Of a DNA stretch of 59,587 nucleotides, positions 33,466-41,514 are shown piece by piece (the first letter of the stretch is position 1; each line of letters opens with the position of its first letter). The stretch spans positions 1 through 59,587 of the forward strand of contig CAYLIP010000006.1 of NCBI GenBank assembly GCA_964383855.1. Reading direction: 5' to 3'. The notes beneath the pieces were generated by a model. It saw nothing but the letters and a program-made list of their open reading frames with translations. It was not told where the DNA came from and searched no databases. The translations under genes and the position numbers were made by a program. Source of the stretch: CAZHAC01 sp964383855 (GTDB taxonomy: Bacteria > Chloroflexota > Dormibacteria > Dormibacterales > Dormibacteraceae).

Positions 33466-33701
33466 CCGATCTCAGCTACGAGCAGGCCCTGGAGCTGCTG
33501 GACAGGCGGATGCGGGCGCTGGAGGACGGATCACTGAGCCTGGAGGAGTCGTTGAAGGCATACGACGAGGCGCGCGTCTACCTGAGACTCTGCCAGGAGA
33601 AGCTGGAGGCGGCGCGCAAGCGGATCGAGGTCCGGGGCGAGGCGCCGGCCAAAACGGCGGAGCAGGCGGCAGTGGAAGCCGCCCAGGAGGACCTGCTGTG
33701 A
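33462..33701 (+). CDS. xseB: exodeoxyribonuclease VII small subunit
   Basis: 79 residues. It matches the XseB pattern: LSYEQALELLDRRMRALEDG and SLSLEESLKAYDEA, followed by LCQEKLEAARKRI. It is a helical hairpin that caps the XseA coiled coil. It is coupled to xseA on the 5' side and to the PRC-barrel gene on the 3' side by 4-bp overlaps. Confidence 0.94.
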   Translation: MTDLSYEQALELLDRRMRALEDGSLSLEESLKAYDEARVYLRLCQEKLEAARKRIEVRGEAPAKTAEQAAVEAAQEDLL

Positions 33702-34291
33702 GCCGCGCCCTCCACATCGGCGAGGACCTCCTGGCCGCCGACGGCTCCCGGCTGGGCACCGTGGACCGGCTGGTGGTGGACGAGCGCGCCCACCGCGTGA
33801 CGCACGTCGTCGTGGCCGGCCGCCTGGTCCCGACGGAGCGCCTGCGGGATGCCGGCCCCGACGGCCTGGCCACCGATCTCAACGCCGCCGAGGTGGATGC
33901 GCTGCCCTCCGCCGGCGAGCTGGTCCCGCCCCCCGAGCGGTGGCGGCCGCCGGGCGGCTACACGCTCGGCAACTTCCTCGCCATCGCGGAGGCGCTGATC
34001 GGACAGTCGCCATACGTGCCGCCGGTCCACGTCGGCGCCGAGCCCGATGCCCAGCCCGTTCACGAGATCACCGAGGGCAGCCCGGTCTGGAGCGGGGACC
34101 GCCGGCTGGGCAGGGTCGAGCGGGTGCTGACCGACGACTCCGGGGAAGTGACCGGCCTGGTGGTCGATCGTGAGGGCGCGCTGGCCGGGAGCGGGCTGCT
34201 GGCGGCCTCGCGGATCATTGAGGTCGTGGGCAACAACGTCCACACCGACCTCGGCGAGCAGGAGCGGCTGCCCGACTACACGGAGGGCTGA
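33698..34291 (+). CDS. PRC-barrel domain protein
   Basis: 197 residues from a GTG that overlaps the xseB stop. There appear to be two PRC-barrel-like halves: residues about 5-60 (LHIGEDLLAADGSRLGTVDR, LVVDERAHRVTHVVV) and residues about 110-175 (SPVWSGDRRLGRVERVLTDD, VTGLVVDREG). PRC barrels act in RNA processing (RimM), photosynthesis or stress proteins; no specific role can be given here. It is the last gene of the xseAB transcript and converges on the Kef-type antiporter gene. Confidence 0.8.
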   Translation: MSRALHIGEDLLAADGSRLGTVDRLVVDERAHRVTHVVVAGRLVPTERLRDAGPDGLATDLNAAEVDALPSAGELVPPPERWRPPGGYTLGNFLAIAEALIGQSPYVPPVHVGAEPDAQPVHEITEGSPVWSGDRRLGRVERVLTDDSGEVTGLVVDREGALAGSGLLAASRIIEVVGNNVHTDLGEQERLPDYTEG

Positions 34292-34334
34292 GGCACCCGG
34301 CTCCGGTTGCGGAGCGAAGGGCAGGCGGCCGAGG

Positions 34335-36062
34335 TCAGACGAGCACCTCGTCGCGCCGGCGGAGTTCGCGCATGGCGGTGGCGCGTATGCCCCGAAACCC
34401 GTGCGCGAGGCCCTCCTCGATGATGTCGGCGGCGACCGGCGCCCCGTGCAGCCGCGAGATGAAAACCCAGTCCGCACCCTCGCGGTAGAGCTCGAGCGCA
34501 TGGTCGATGTGGGCACTGGCGAGGACGACGGCGGCCTTGGGCGCCACCGAGCGCACGTGCCGGAGCAGGCGGAGGTTGGTGGTGCCGCGGAGCACGTCGT
34601 CGGTGATCGTCGAAACCACCAGGCGCGCCTGCGCGATGTGGGCGTGGACGAGCGTTTCCGGGTTCGAGATGTCGCCGTAGACGCAGGCCACGCCGCGGCG
34701 GCTGAGCCCGGCCATCACGTTGGGATTGAGATCGACGACCAGGATGTCGTCGACCAGGGATCTCGCCTGGCGGCGGCCGCGGCGCTCGAACTCGTGCAGG
34801 ATCGAGCTGGCGTCGCGGAAGAAGCCGAGGAAGACCACGTCCTTGGCCGCGTGCTCCAGCGGGTCGGTCGAATGCTCGTGGTCGAGGTCCCGGACGCCGA
34901 GCGTGCGCATCCACCTGGCGACCCATTCCTGGACGGCGTGATTGGCGCCGATCATGTAGGTCGAGGTGACCGAGGTGATCGCAAAGACCAGGATCACGAC
35001 GGTGACCGTGGCGGCCGGGACCTGGCCGCGGGCCAGGCCGAGCGAGGCGATCACGATCGAGAACTCGCTGACCTGGGCGAGGTTGATGGCGGGCAGGATG
35101 CTGGCTCGCTGGCCCAGGCGCATCGAGTAGAGGATCGGGATCACCACCGCGCGGCTCGCGACGACGAAGATCGAAGCCGCCAGCGCGACGTAGACCGAGT
35201 GGGTCCCCGGCACCGGGATCTGCATGCCCAGGCCGACGAAGAAGAGGGTGACGAAGAAGTCGCGAATGCTGGTCACCTTGGCGATGACGTCGAGGTTGTA
35301 GGGGAAGGTCGAGAGGCTGACGCCCGCGATCAGGGCGCCCATCTCGCGCGAGAGCCCGGCCACGGTGGCGCCGGCCGCGATGAAGAAGCACCACGCGAGG
35401 GCGCTGATGACGACCAGCTCGGGGACCTTGGCCACAGATCGGAAGAGGTGTGGCAGCGCATACCGGCTGGCGGTGAAGGCGAAGAGGATCAGGAGCACCC
35501 CCTTCAGGAGGGACGCGATGAGCGGGACCGGGTCGGGATCGCCGAGGTTGGGCTGCACGGCGAGCATGGCAACCGCCCAGATGTCCTGCAGCACAAGCAC
35601 GCCGAGGGTGATCCGGCCGGGCAGGGTGTCGAGCTCGAACCGGTCGTAGAGGAGCTTGACCACGATCATCGTGCTGCTCATGGACAGGCACGCGGCCAGG
35701 TAGAGGAGCGAGTGGTCGTGACCGGCCGCGCGGTATCCGAGGCCGAGGAAGAAGACCAGCCCGAGCGCGATGCAGAGCGGCACCTGCAGGAGGCCGACCA
35801 GGATCACCGGCAGCCCCGCGCTGACCAGCTTCTTGAGGTCGATCTCGAGGCCGATGATGAAGAGCAGCAGGATCAGGCCGATCTCCGAGATGGTCGCGAT
35901 CGCCTCGCGGTTGGCCACGATGTTGAGCCCGATCGGACCGACCACCACCCCGGTGACCAGGTAGGCCATGATCACCGGCTGGCGGAGCCGGTGGCCGAGG
36001 AGCGCGAGCAGCGCGGCCCCCACCACGCAGATGCCGATGCCGGTCAGGAGGTCCTGGATCAC
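34335..36062 (-). CDS. Kef-type CPA2 cation:proton antiporter with RCK domain
   Basis: 575 residues. The N-terminal about 390 residues form 12-13 membrane helices of the Na+/H+ exchanger fold, with IGLILLLFIIGLEIDLKKLV, SMSSTMIVVKLLYDR and the ALIAGVSLSTFPYN segment typical of KefB/RosB-like proteins. Residues about 410-560 form a cytosolic TrkA-N/RCK domain (VVFLGFF, DILVVDLNPNVMAGLSRRGV, VYGDISNPETL) that likely binds NAD(H) or nucleotides to gate K+ or Na+ exchange. GTG start at 36062, 6 nt after the htpX stop, so the two genes are co-transcribed. Confidence 0.92.
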   Translation of the reverse strand: MIQDLLTGIGICVVGAALLALLGHRLRQPVIMAYLVTGVVVGPIGLNIVANREAIATISEIGLILLLFIIGLEIDLKKLVSAGLPVILVGLLQVPLCIALGLVFFLGLGYRAAGHDHSLLYLAACLSMSSTMIVVKLLYDRFELDTLPGRITLGVLVLQDIWAVAMLAVQPNLGDPDPVPLIASLLKGVLLILFAFTASRYALPHLFRSVAKVPELVVISALAWCFFIAAGATVAGLSREMGALIAGVSLSTFPYNLDVIAKVTSIRDFFVTLFFVGLGMQIPVPGTHSVYVALAASIFVVASRAVVIPILYSMRLGQRASILPAINLAQVSEFSIVIASLGLARGQVPAATVTVVILVFAITSVTSTYMIGANHAVQEWVARWMRTLGVRDLDHEHSTDPLEHAAKDVVFLGFFRDASSILHEFERRGRRQARSLVDDILVVDLNPNVMAGLSRRGVACVYGDISNPETLVHAHIAQARLVVSTITDDVLRGTTNLRLLRHVRSVAPKAAVVLASAHIDHALELYREGADWVFISRLHGAPVAADIIEEGLAHGFRGIRATAMRELRRRDEVLV

Positions 36063-36068
36063 CGCCCG

Positions 36069-36974
36069 CTAGGTCTGCTGCACCGAGAGGATCTTCTGGA
36101 GAGCGGCGATCCGCTCCTCGATCGGCGGATGGGTGTCGAAGAGGTGGTTGAACCAGTGCTCGTGGTGCTGGAGCGGGTCGTCGATGTACATGGGAGCGGT
36201 CGCCGCGTTCCATTTCTTCAGCGGCTGGTCGTTCTCGGCCAGCTTCTGGAGCGCGGACAGAAGACCGGCCGGGTTGCGCGTGAGCTCGACGCCGGAGGCG
36301 TCGGCCAGCGACTCCCGCTCCCTCGAGAGCGCCAGCTCGAGGAGGGGTCCGAAGAGGTAGCCGAACGCCATGAGCAGGAGCCCGAGCACGAGGATTACGA
36401 GAGCGAAGCCTGAGTTGCGGTCGTTGCGGCCTCCTGAGAGGGCGCCGCGGAGGAGGAGGCTGCCGAGCAGGCCCGCCATCGCCACCAGCGTGCTGGCGAC
36501 CAGGACCAGCCGCACGTCGTAGTTGCGGATGTGGCTGAGCTCGTGCGCGAGCACTCCCTCGAGCTCCTCACGGTTCATCATCTGGAGCAGGCCGGTGGTC
36601 GCGGTGACCGCGGCGTGCTGCGGGTCGCGGCCGGTGGCAAAGGCGTTCGGTGAGGGATCGTCGATCACGAAGACGCGCGGCTTGGGCAGCCCGGCGCCGA
36701 TCGCCAGCGCCTCCACGATGTGGTGCAGCTCGGGATACCGCGCCGGGTCCGCCTCCTGCGCGCCGGAGACCGCGAGCACGGTCGAATCGCCGAACCGGTA
36801 GCTGTAGGCGGCCCCGGCAAGCGCCAGGAGAGCCAGCAGCACCGCGCCCGCGATCGCTCCCGCCAGGGAGCGCGTGAGCAGGCCGGCCAGAAAGCCGATC
36901 ACGAGCCAGGCCAGCATGAAGATGGCCATCACCACCAGGCTCATGCGCTTGTTGTGGCTGATCTGGTGCAGCAT
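36069..36974 (-). CDS. htpX: HtpX-type zinc metalloprotease (M48)
   Basis: 301 residues. There are two N-terminal membrane helices (residues about 10-60), the zinc site HELSH at about residue 143 (GVLAHELSHIRNYDVR), two more membrane helices after it, and the third ligand in ALSRERESLADASGV (E-x3-D). It is a membrane-embedded quality-control protease for damaged membrane proteins, acting on the cytoplasmic side. It is transcribed together with the antiporter gene downstream. Confidence 0.94.
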   Translation of the reverse strand: MLHQISHNKRMSLVVMAIFMLAWLVIGFLAGLLTRSLAGAIAGAVLLALLALAGAAYSYRFGDSTVLAVSGAQEADPARYPELHHIVEALAIGAGLPKPRVFVIDDPSPNAFATGRDPQHAAVTATTGLLQMMNREELEGVLAHELSHIRNYDVRLVLVASTLVAMAGLLGSLLLRGALSGGRNDRNSGFALVILVLGLLLMAFGYLFGPLLELALSRERESLADASGVELTRNPAGLLSALQKLAENDQPLKKWNAATAPMYIDDPLQHHEHWFNHLFDTHPPIEERIAALQKILSVQQT

Positions 36975-37015
36975 GGCGGCGGTAGCCTACCTCGCGGCCG
37001 GGCGCTCCGCTCCCG

Positions 37016-37909
37016 TCAAGGCGAGATTCGGGGGTCCTTGGTGAGCGAGGCCCGCGCCGTGAGCGCCGCCCACCGGGCCCAGATCGAGGCCCAGACCAGG
37101 CCGTTGGCGAAGGCCGGCATGTCCTCGGCGTAGTGCTTGTGGTGGAACGTCCACATCGCGCTGTGGAACTCGTAGAGCATGCGCTTGGTCGACTGCCTGG
37201 TCGACTGGCCCTTCAGATGAACGGCGCTGGCGGCGGGGACGTAGTAGACTTTCCAGCCCCCCATCCTCAGGCGAAAGCAGAGGTCCAGATCCTCGCCGTA
37301 CATGAAGTAGTCGGGGTCGAAGAAGCCGACCCGGTCGATCGCGGCCCGCCGCAGCATCAGGCAGGCGCCGGTTCCGGCATCGATCTCGTGGGTCTGCTCG
37401 GTCGAGAGGTGACCCATGTTGTAGCGATTGAAGCGAGCGCTCCTCGGAAACACGCGGCTCAAGCCCGACAGCCGGTAGAAGGCCGTGGAGGGGCTCGGGA
37501 AGCCGCGGCGGCCGGCGAGGTCCAGGGCGCCGTCCGGCCGCAGGATCCTGGGTCCCGCCGCCCCGACGTCGGGGCGCACGAGCAGGAAGTCGGCCAGCCG
37601 CCCGACGCAGTTCGGGCCCACGGTCACGTCCGGGTTGAGAAGGAGGACGAAGCGCCCCTGGCACTCCTGGAGGCCGGCGTTGTTGGCGCGGCCGTAGCCG
37701 ATGTTCCTGGGCTGCCGGATCAGCTTCACGTCGGGGAACCGCTCGGCCACCGCATCCGCCGAGCCGTCGGAGGAGGCGTTGTCCACGACCACCGCCTCGA
37801 CGGGCACGTCGCTGCTCGTGAAGAAGGCCTGCAGGCAGTCGAGGAGCAGGTCCTTGACGTTGTAGCTCACGACCAGGGCTGAGACGAGCGGCTTGGGCGA
37901 GGCGGCCAT
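37016..37909 (-). CDS. glycosyltransferase family 2 (rhamnosyltransferase-like)
   Basis: 297 residues. GT-A fold: SALVVSYNVKDLLLDCLQAF, VVVDNASSDGSADAV (nucleotide-sugar site), LLLNPDVTVG (DxD-like NPD) and FMYGEDLDLCFRLR, the metal/acceptor region. This pattern belongs to the WbbL/RfbN rhamnosyltransferase-like branch. It acts at the cytoplasmic membrane face in cell-surface polysaccharide assembly. It is divergent from a flippase gene, which fits a glycan locus. Confidence 0.9.
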   Translation of the reverse strand: MAASPKPLVSALVVSYNVKDLLLDCLQAFFTSSDVPVEAVVVDNASSDGSADAVAERFPDVKLIRQPRNIGYGRANNAGLQECQGRFVLLLNPDVTVGPNCVGRLADFLLVRPDVGAAGPRILRPDGALDLAGRRGFPSPSTAFYRLSGLSRVFPRSARFNRYNMGHLSTEQTHEIDAGTGACLMLRRAAIDRVGFFDPDYFMYGEDLDLCFRLRMGGWKVYYVPAASAVHLKGQSTRQSTKRMLYEFHSAMWTFHHKHYAEDMPAFANGLVWASIWARWAALTARASLTKDPRISP

Positions 37910-37953
37910 GCGACGTTCAGGATAGAGGGCAGGAGCCGCCGGGCCGCGCCTCC

Positions 37954-37959
37954 TACAAT
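37954..37959 (+). promoter_or_regulatory. -10 element of a leaderless promoter (TACAAT)
   Basis: TACAAT lies 9 nt before the ATG of the flippase gene at 37969, and no ribosome site fits in between. Confidence 0.5.
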
Positions 37960-37968
37960 CCAGGGCAG

Positions 37969-39279
37969 ATGAGTTCCAGGCTCGGGCGGATCACCCAGAG
38001 CCGGCTCGTCCGCCAGAACCTCGTTCTCTTCATCGGCGGCATGGTCGCCGGCTTCGGTGGCTTCGTGTACCACGCGGTGGCCGGCCGTCTGCTCGCCCCC
38101 GCGCTCTACGGCGAGGTGGCGGCGCTGGTCGCCGTGTACGCGGTCGGCGGCGCCGGCAACCTGATCCTGATCCTCGTGCTGGCCCGCTACGCGGCCCAGC
38201 TGCAGACGACGGGGCGCATCGCCGGCCTTCGCTACCTGGCGCTCCGCTCGAGCGTGGTCCTGCTCGTCCCCACCGCGGCCTGGCTGCTCCTGACGCTGCT
38301 GCTGGCCATCCCGGGAGCTGCGTTCCTCAACCTCAACTCCCCGGTGCCGGTGCTCTTCGTGGGATTGGCGGTCGCCGTCTTCTGGTACGCGGCCGTCCCT
38401 CGCGGCATCCTCCAGGGGACCCAGCGATTCACAGCCCTATCCATCAACCTCTCGCTGGAGCTGATCGTGAGGATGGCGCTCCTCATCGCGCTGCTCGAGC
38501 TCGGATGGTCGGTCAACGGGTCGATGATCGCGATCCTGGCCGGCATCCTCTTCGCCTACCTGCTCGGCATGTGGACGCTGCGAGACGTGATCGCGGCGCC
38601 CGGGCACCGCGAATCGCTCCGCTCCATGAGCGGGTTCGCCGTGACCGCGACCATCGGCACGGTCGGCGTTCTGCTGCTCTACAACCTGGACGTGATCCTG
38701 GCCAAGCACTACCTGAGCCCGCACGACGCCGGTCTCTACGGCGGCCTCAACAAGATCGGGACCATCGTCTACTTCGGGACGCTCTCGATCAGCCAGGTGC
38801 TCTTCCCGCGCGTCGTGGAGGCGGTCCACACGAACAACCATCCGGGCCGCCTGCTGCTGCTCTCGGCAGGCCTCATGTGCCTGCTCGGCGGGTGCGCGCT
38901 GCTGGTCTTCGGCGTGGTGCCCACCCTGGTCGTCACGCTCACCTTCGCCAACCGGTTCACGGCGGCTGCGCCCTTTGTCTTCAGGATCGGCGTCGACGGC
39001 CTCGGCATCAGCCTTATCAACCTGCTTGTGCAGTTCCTGATGGCGGTGCACGACCGGGTCTTCATCCCCATCCTGGGCGCCGGCGTGCTGCTGCTGGCGG
39101 TGCTCGTGGCGGTCTTCCACGGCGGCCTGGAAGCGGTGGTCAACGACGTGGTCCTGGCCATCCTGGCCCTGCTGGCGGCGCTCGCCCTCCGTGTCCTCGT
39201 GCTGGCCCGCCGGCTCCGGCCGGAGATGGTCGAGGATGTCGCCGCCGCGGTCGAGGGAGCCCGCGCCGAGAGCGTCTGA
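37969..39279 (+). CDS. polysaccharide flippase-like membrane protein (Wzx/MATE-like)
   Basis: 436 residues with about 12-14 membrane helices. The N-terminal VRQNLVLFIGGMVAGFGGFV and YHAVAGRLLAPALYGEVAAL are typical of the oligosaccharide flippase (MVF/PST) superfamily, with YNLDVILAKHYLSPHDAGLY in the second half. It likely flips lipid-linked glycans across the membrane. It has its own leaderless-type promoter and is followed by a strong hairpin terminator shared with the convergent 5S rRNA gene. Confidence 0.85.
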   Translation: MSSRLGRITQSRLVRQNLVLFIGGMVAGFGGFVYHAVAGRLLAPALYGEVAALVAVYAVGGAGNLILILVLARYAAQLQTTGRIAGLRYLALRSSVVLLVPTAAWLLLTLLLAIPGAAFLNLNSPVPVLFVGLAVAVFWYAAVPRGILQGTQRFTALSINLSLELIVRMALLIALLELGWSVNGSMIAILAGILFAYLLGMWTLRDVIAAPGHRESLRSMSGFAVTATIGTVGVLLLYNLDVILAKHYLSPHDAGLYGGLNKIGTIVYFGTLSISQVLFPRVVEAVHTNNHPGRLLLLSAGLMCLLGGCALLVFGVVPTLVVTLTFANRFTAAAPFVFRIGVDGLGISLINLLVQFLMAVHDRVFIPILGAGVLLLAVLVAVFHGGLEAVVNDVVLAILALLAALALRVLVLARRLRPEMVEDVAAAVEGARAESV

Positions 39280-39293
39280 AGGCGGATGAAACC

Positions 39294-39329
39294 AAGAGTC
39301 CCGCCGGCCTTCCGGCCCGCGGGACTCTT
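39294..39329. terminator. strong hairpin between the flippase gene and 5S rRNA
   Basis: AAGAGTCCCGC pairs with GCGGGACTCTT (11 bp) with an inner GGCC-TTCC-GGCC stem-loop. It lies after the 3' end of the minus-strand 5S rRNA and after the flippase stop, so it can stop transcription from both sides. There is no clear T-tract on either strand. Confidence 0.75.
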
Positions 39330-39336
39330 AAAGAAT

Positions 39337-39453
<117 letters not shown>

Positions 39454-39461
39454 CGCAAGCG

Positions 39462-39467
39462 ATTATA
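39462..39467 (-). promoter_or_regulatory. -10 element (TATAAT) of the 5S rRNA gene
   Basis: Consensus TATAAT on the minus strand, 8 nt before the predicted 5S 5' end. The upstream 17 bp are GC-rich and hold no TTGACA-like -35 box. Confidence 0.6.
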
Positions 39468-39494
39468 CCCGGCCGGCCGGCCCGGCCTTACGCG

Positions 39495-39668
39495 CTAGCG
39501 CGAGCGGCGGCGGCGCGCGCGCAGGGACTTCATCTTGCGGGCCTCTGACGGAGGGATGTAGTGGGTCCGGCGCCGCATCTCGCGCACCAGCCCCTGCTCC
39601 TGGACCTTCCTTCGGAATTCGCGCAGAGCCTGCTCGAACTCCTCCGGATCCCTGACGACAACCTTCAA
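39495..39668 (-). CDS. rpsU: 30S ribosomal protein S21
   Basis: 57 residues from TTG 39668, with AAGGAAG upstream. The N-terminus LKVVVRDPEEFEQALREFRR and KVQEQGLVREMRRRTHYIPP match S21 of Chloroflexota-type bacteria, and the C-terminus is Arg-rich as expected. S21 binds near the anti-Shine-Dalgarno end of 16S rRNA and helps initiation. The frame stays open upstream, but the family start is at this TTG. Its presence argues against most actinobacteria as the host. Confidence 0.92.
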   Translation of the reverse strand: MKVVVRDPEEFEQALREFRRKVQEQGLVREMRRRTHYIPPSEARKMKSLRARRRRSR

Positions 39669-39749
39669 GCGGAGATCACTTCCTTGATGTGTTGATTGCG
39701 CGCCTCGGCCACGGCTCGGGAGCGCGACTGCGAAGCATACGCTGATTGG

Positions 39750-40172
39750 ATGCCCGAGGCTCCCCGGATACGCACGCGCCACGCCGAGCTGAGCCAGGAG
39801 CAGGTGGCCGAGGCCCTCCCCGGTACGGGCGAGTTGATGGCCTCGGTCAGCCACTGCTTCGCCATGAGCTGGCACGCCGCGCATGGCGGCAACTGGGATC
39901 TCGGCGCCTACTACCTTCGCCGGACCCGCAGCCTGCTCCGGGGCCTGGCCGTCGTTCGCCCCAAGTACGCGGCGCAGGTCGCCGAGTTTGACGCCGCCAA
40001 CCTCGAGGTGACATACGCGGCCATCCTGGCGCGCGACCTGGCCGCCTTCGACGCCGCCTACTCGGCGGCCGCGGAGCGCGCCAACGCCTACCACGTCGAC
40101 ACCGGTCACCCGTACATCCGCTGGCGACTTCCGAGCCGGCCGCCCGAGCCGGGGCTCGACCTCGAAGGGTGA
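39750..40172 (+). CDS. hypothetical protein, small helical family
   Basis: 140 residues from ATG 39750, with TACGCT 6 nt before it (leaderless layout). Mostly helical: MASVSHCFAMSWHAAHGGNW, YYLRRTRSLLRGLAVVRPKY, then a paired helix AAILARDLAAFDAAYSAAAE and the end HPYIRWRLP. This pattern (W/HAA-GNW-AxYxLR...RPK...YIRxRLP) is one I associate with uncharacterised proteins from soil bacteria. Function is not known. There is no signal peptide and no metal motif beyond scattered His. Confidence 0.72.
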   Translation: MPEAPRIRTRHAELSQEQVAEALPGTGELMASVSHCFAMSWHAAHGGNWDLGAYYLRRTRSLLRGLAVVRPKYAAQVAEFDAANLEVTYAAILARDLAAFDAAYSAAAERANAYHVDTGHPYIRWRLPSRPPEPGLDLEG

Positions 40173-40237
40173 GCCGGCGCCGGGCCGGGCTGCCTGGCGA
40201 CGGCGGCCACGAGGTCATATCGACGGCATCCTGCCTG

Positions 40238-40438
40238 TACAATCCCGGCCACCGAAAGTAGCCTGGCGAGGCCGCGGAGAACGTGCTTGCCTCGGCGCCC
40301 GGCGGCCCTTAATGTTCCGCTTCGGCCCCGAGGGATGCGCGCGAGGGAGCCGGGAAGCCGCAAGGCTTCCTGGAGCCCGAGATGCGGTCCGTCGGGGTCA
40401 CTTTTTTGCATCTTCAATCGGTCATAGGAGGACTCGAA
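40238..40438 (+). promoter_or_regulatory. long structured 5' leader of a 43-residue protein gene
   Basis: TACAAT (40238-40243) is a good -10 element, but the next start codon is TTG 40439, so the leader is about 185 nt. It contains a long hairpin at 40345-40378: GGG, a tandem A-G/G-A mismatch, CCG paired with TGG (including one G-T pair), and GGAAGCC-GCAA-GGCTTCC with a GNRA-type loop. A second helix can form from CCTCGG 40290-40295 with CCGAGG 40328-40333. A T-run (TTTTTT) follows near 40410. It does not match a riboswitch class I can recall. It could be a regulatory leader or a small RNA. Confidence 0.5.
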
Positions 40439-40570
40439 TTGGGCAAGAACAAGAAGGCGCCGCAGAAGTCCCTCAAGGAGAAGCGCGCCGAGAAGAACGC
40501 CAAGGCCGCCGACCGGGCACCGAAGCAGGCGGTCTCCAAGACCGCGCGGGCCAGCGGCGCCGGGCGCTAG
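40439..40570 (+). CDS. 43-residue basic protein
   Basis: TTG start at 40439 with GGAGG 7 nt upstream. The translation is very rich in Lys and Ala (MGKNKKAPQKSLKEKRAEKN, then KAADRAPKQAVSKTARASGA). It has no hydrophobic core and is probably disordered, like small ribosome- or nucleic-acid-associated proteins. I know similar tiny MGKxKKAPQKSLKEKRA-type proteins only as hypothetical. The very good ribosome site and the long structured leader suggest that it is real and regulated after transcription start. Confidence 0.7.
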   Translation: MGKNKKAPQKSLKEKRAEKNAKAADRAPKQAVSKTARASGAGR

Positions 40571-40616
40571 CCGCCTGCCGGCTCGCGGCGTCCGGTCGGC
40601 TCCGGGCGCCGCGGCC

Positions 40617-41510
40617 TTGACCGGTCACCCGCAGGGTCTTCCACGCGGTCTTCCGCGCCCCCTCTTCGTACCGCTCGCCGTCCTCTTCTCGCTTCTCTGG
40701 GCCTCCGCCTTCATCGCCGTCAAGGTCGGTCTTGGCGACTCCCCTCCCCTCTTCCTGATGGGCTTTCGCTTCCTGGCCGCCGGAGCGGTGCTCGCTCTTC
40801 TCGCCATTGCGCTCCGCCGGCCGCTTCCGAGCAGCCTCCGGGAGTGGTCGCAGCTGGCGATCCTCGGCCTTCTCAACTACGCCCTCTACCTGGGCATCTC
40901 GGCCATCGCCCTCCGCCACGTATCGGGCGGGATGGGGGCCGTCCTGGCCAGCACCAACCCGCTCCTGGTCGCGGTCGCCGGCGCCTGGCTCCTGCGCGAG
41001 CGCATGGGAGCGCTGCGCGTGGCCGGCTTCGCGGTCGCCTTCGCCTCCGTCGCCCTCGTCATGTGGTCACGCACCAGCTCCCGCGATCAGCCCGCCTCGA
41101 TGGCTCTGATCCTGTTCGCCAACCTGTTCCTGACCGGCGGCACCATCCTCTTCAAGCGCTGGCAGCCCGGCCGGGATGTGCTCGTCGTCAACGGCGTCCA
41201 GCTGCTGACCGCGGCCGCCGCCCTGCTCCTGCCGAGCCTGCTCCTGGAGCCCGACGCCGGTGTCCGCTGGAGCGGCGAGTTCCTGGCCGCCGTCGCCTAC
41301 CTTGTCGTCGCCGTCTCCCTGGGGGCGATGACGATCTGGTTCCTCATGCTGCGCACCGCCGACGCCAGCGCCGCCAGCGCCTGGTTCTTTCTGAACCCGA
41401 TCTTCGGCCTCGTGCTCGGCGCCGTGCTGCTCGGCGAGCCCGCGCACCCGCTCGACCTGGCGGGAGGGCTCGGGGTGGGCCTGGGGATCTTCCTGGTGCA
41501 GCGGGGCTGA
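40617..41510 (+). CDS. EamA/DMT family transporter
   Basis: 297 residues with ten membrane helices in two EamA repeats: VLFSLLWASAFIAVKVGLGD followed by PLFLMGFRFLAAGAVL, and the second repeat ending in FFLNPIFGLVLGAVLLGEPA. It exports small metabolites such as amino acids or nucleotides; the substrate is unknown. TTG start at 40617, without a strong ribosome site. It converges on a crotonase gene with a 4-nt gap. Confidence 0.9.
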   Translation: MTGHPQGLPRGLPRPLFVPLAVLFSLLWASAFIAVKVGLGDSPPLFLMGFRFLAAGAVLALLAIALRRPLPSSLREWSQLAILGLLNYALYLGISAIALRHVSGGMGAVLASTNPLLVAVAGAWLLRERMGALRVAGFAVAFASVALVMWSRTSSRDQPASMALILFANLFLTGGTILFKRWQPGRDVLVVNGVQLLTAAAALLLPSLLLEPDAGVRWSGEFLAAVAYLVVAVSLGAMTIWFLMLRTADASAASAWFFLNPIFGLVLGAVLLGEPAHPLDLAGGLGVGLGIFLVQRG

Positions 41511-41514
41511 CGGC

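Noticed and set aside
34170..36413. Long plus-strand open frame (747 codons) over the antiporter and htpX genes
   Set aside because: Its translation is low-complexity, rich in Asp, Gln, Arg and His, with no motifs, while the minus strand encodes a complete antiporter and HtpX with all family motifs. Long antisense frames are common in high-GC DNA.
40238..40438. Assignment of the leader to a known riboswitch, RNase P, SRP or tmRNA
   Set aside because: The consensus blocks I can recall for TPP, cobalamin, glycine, c-di-GMP, ZTP, SRP and RNase P RNA are not present, so only a generic structured leader is claimed.
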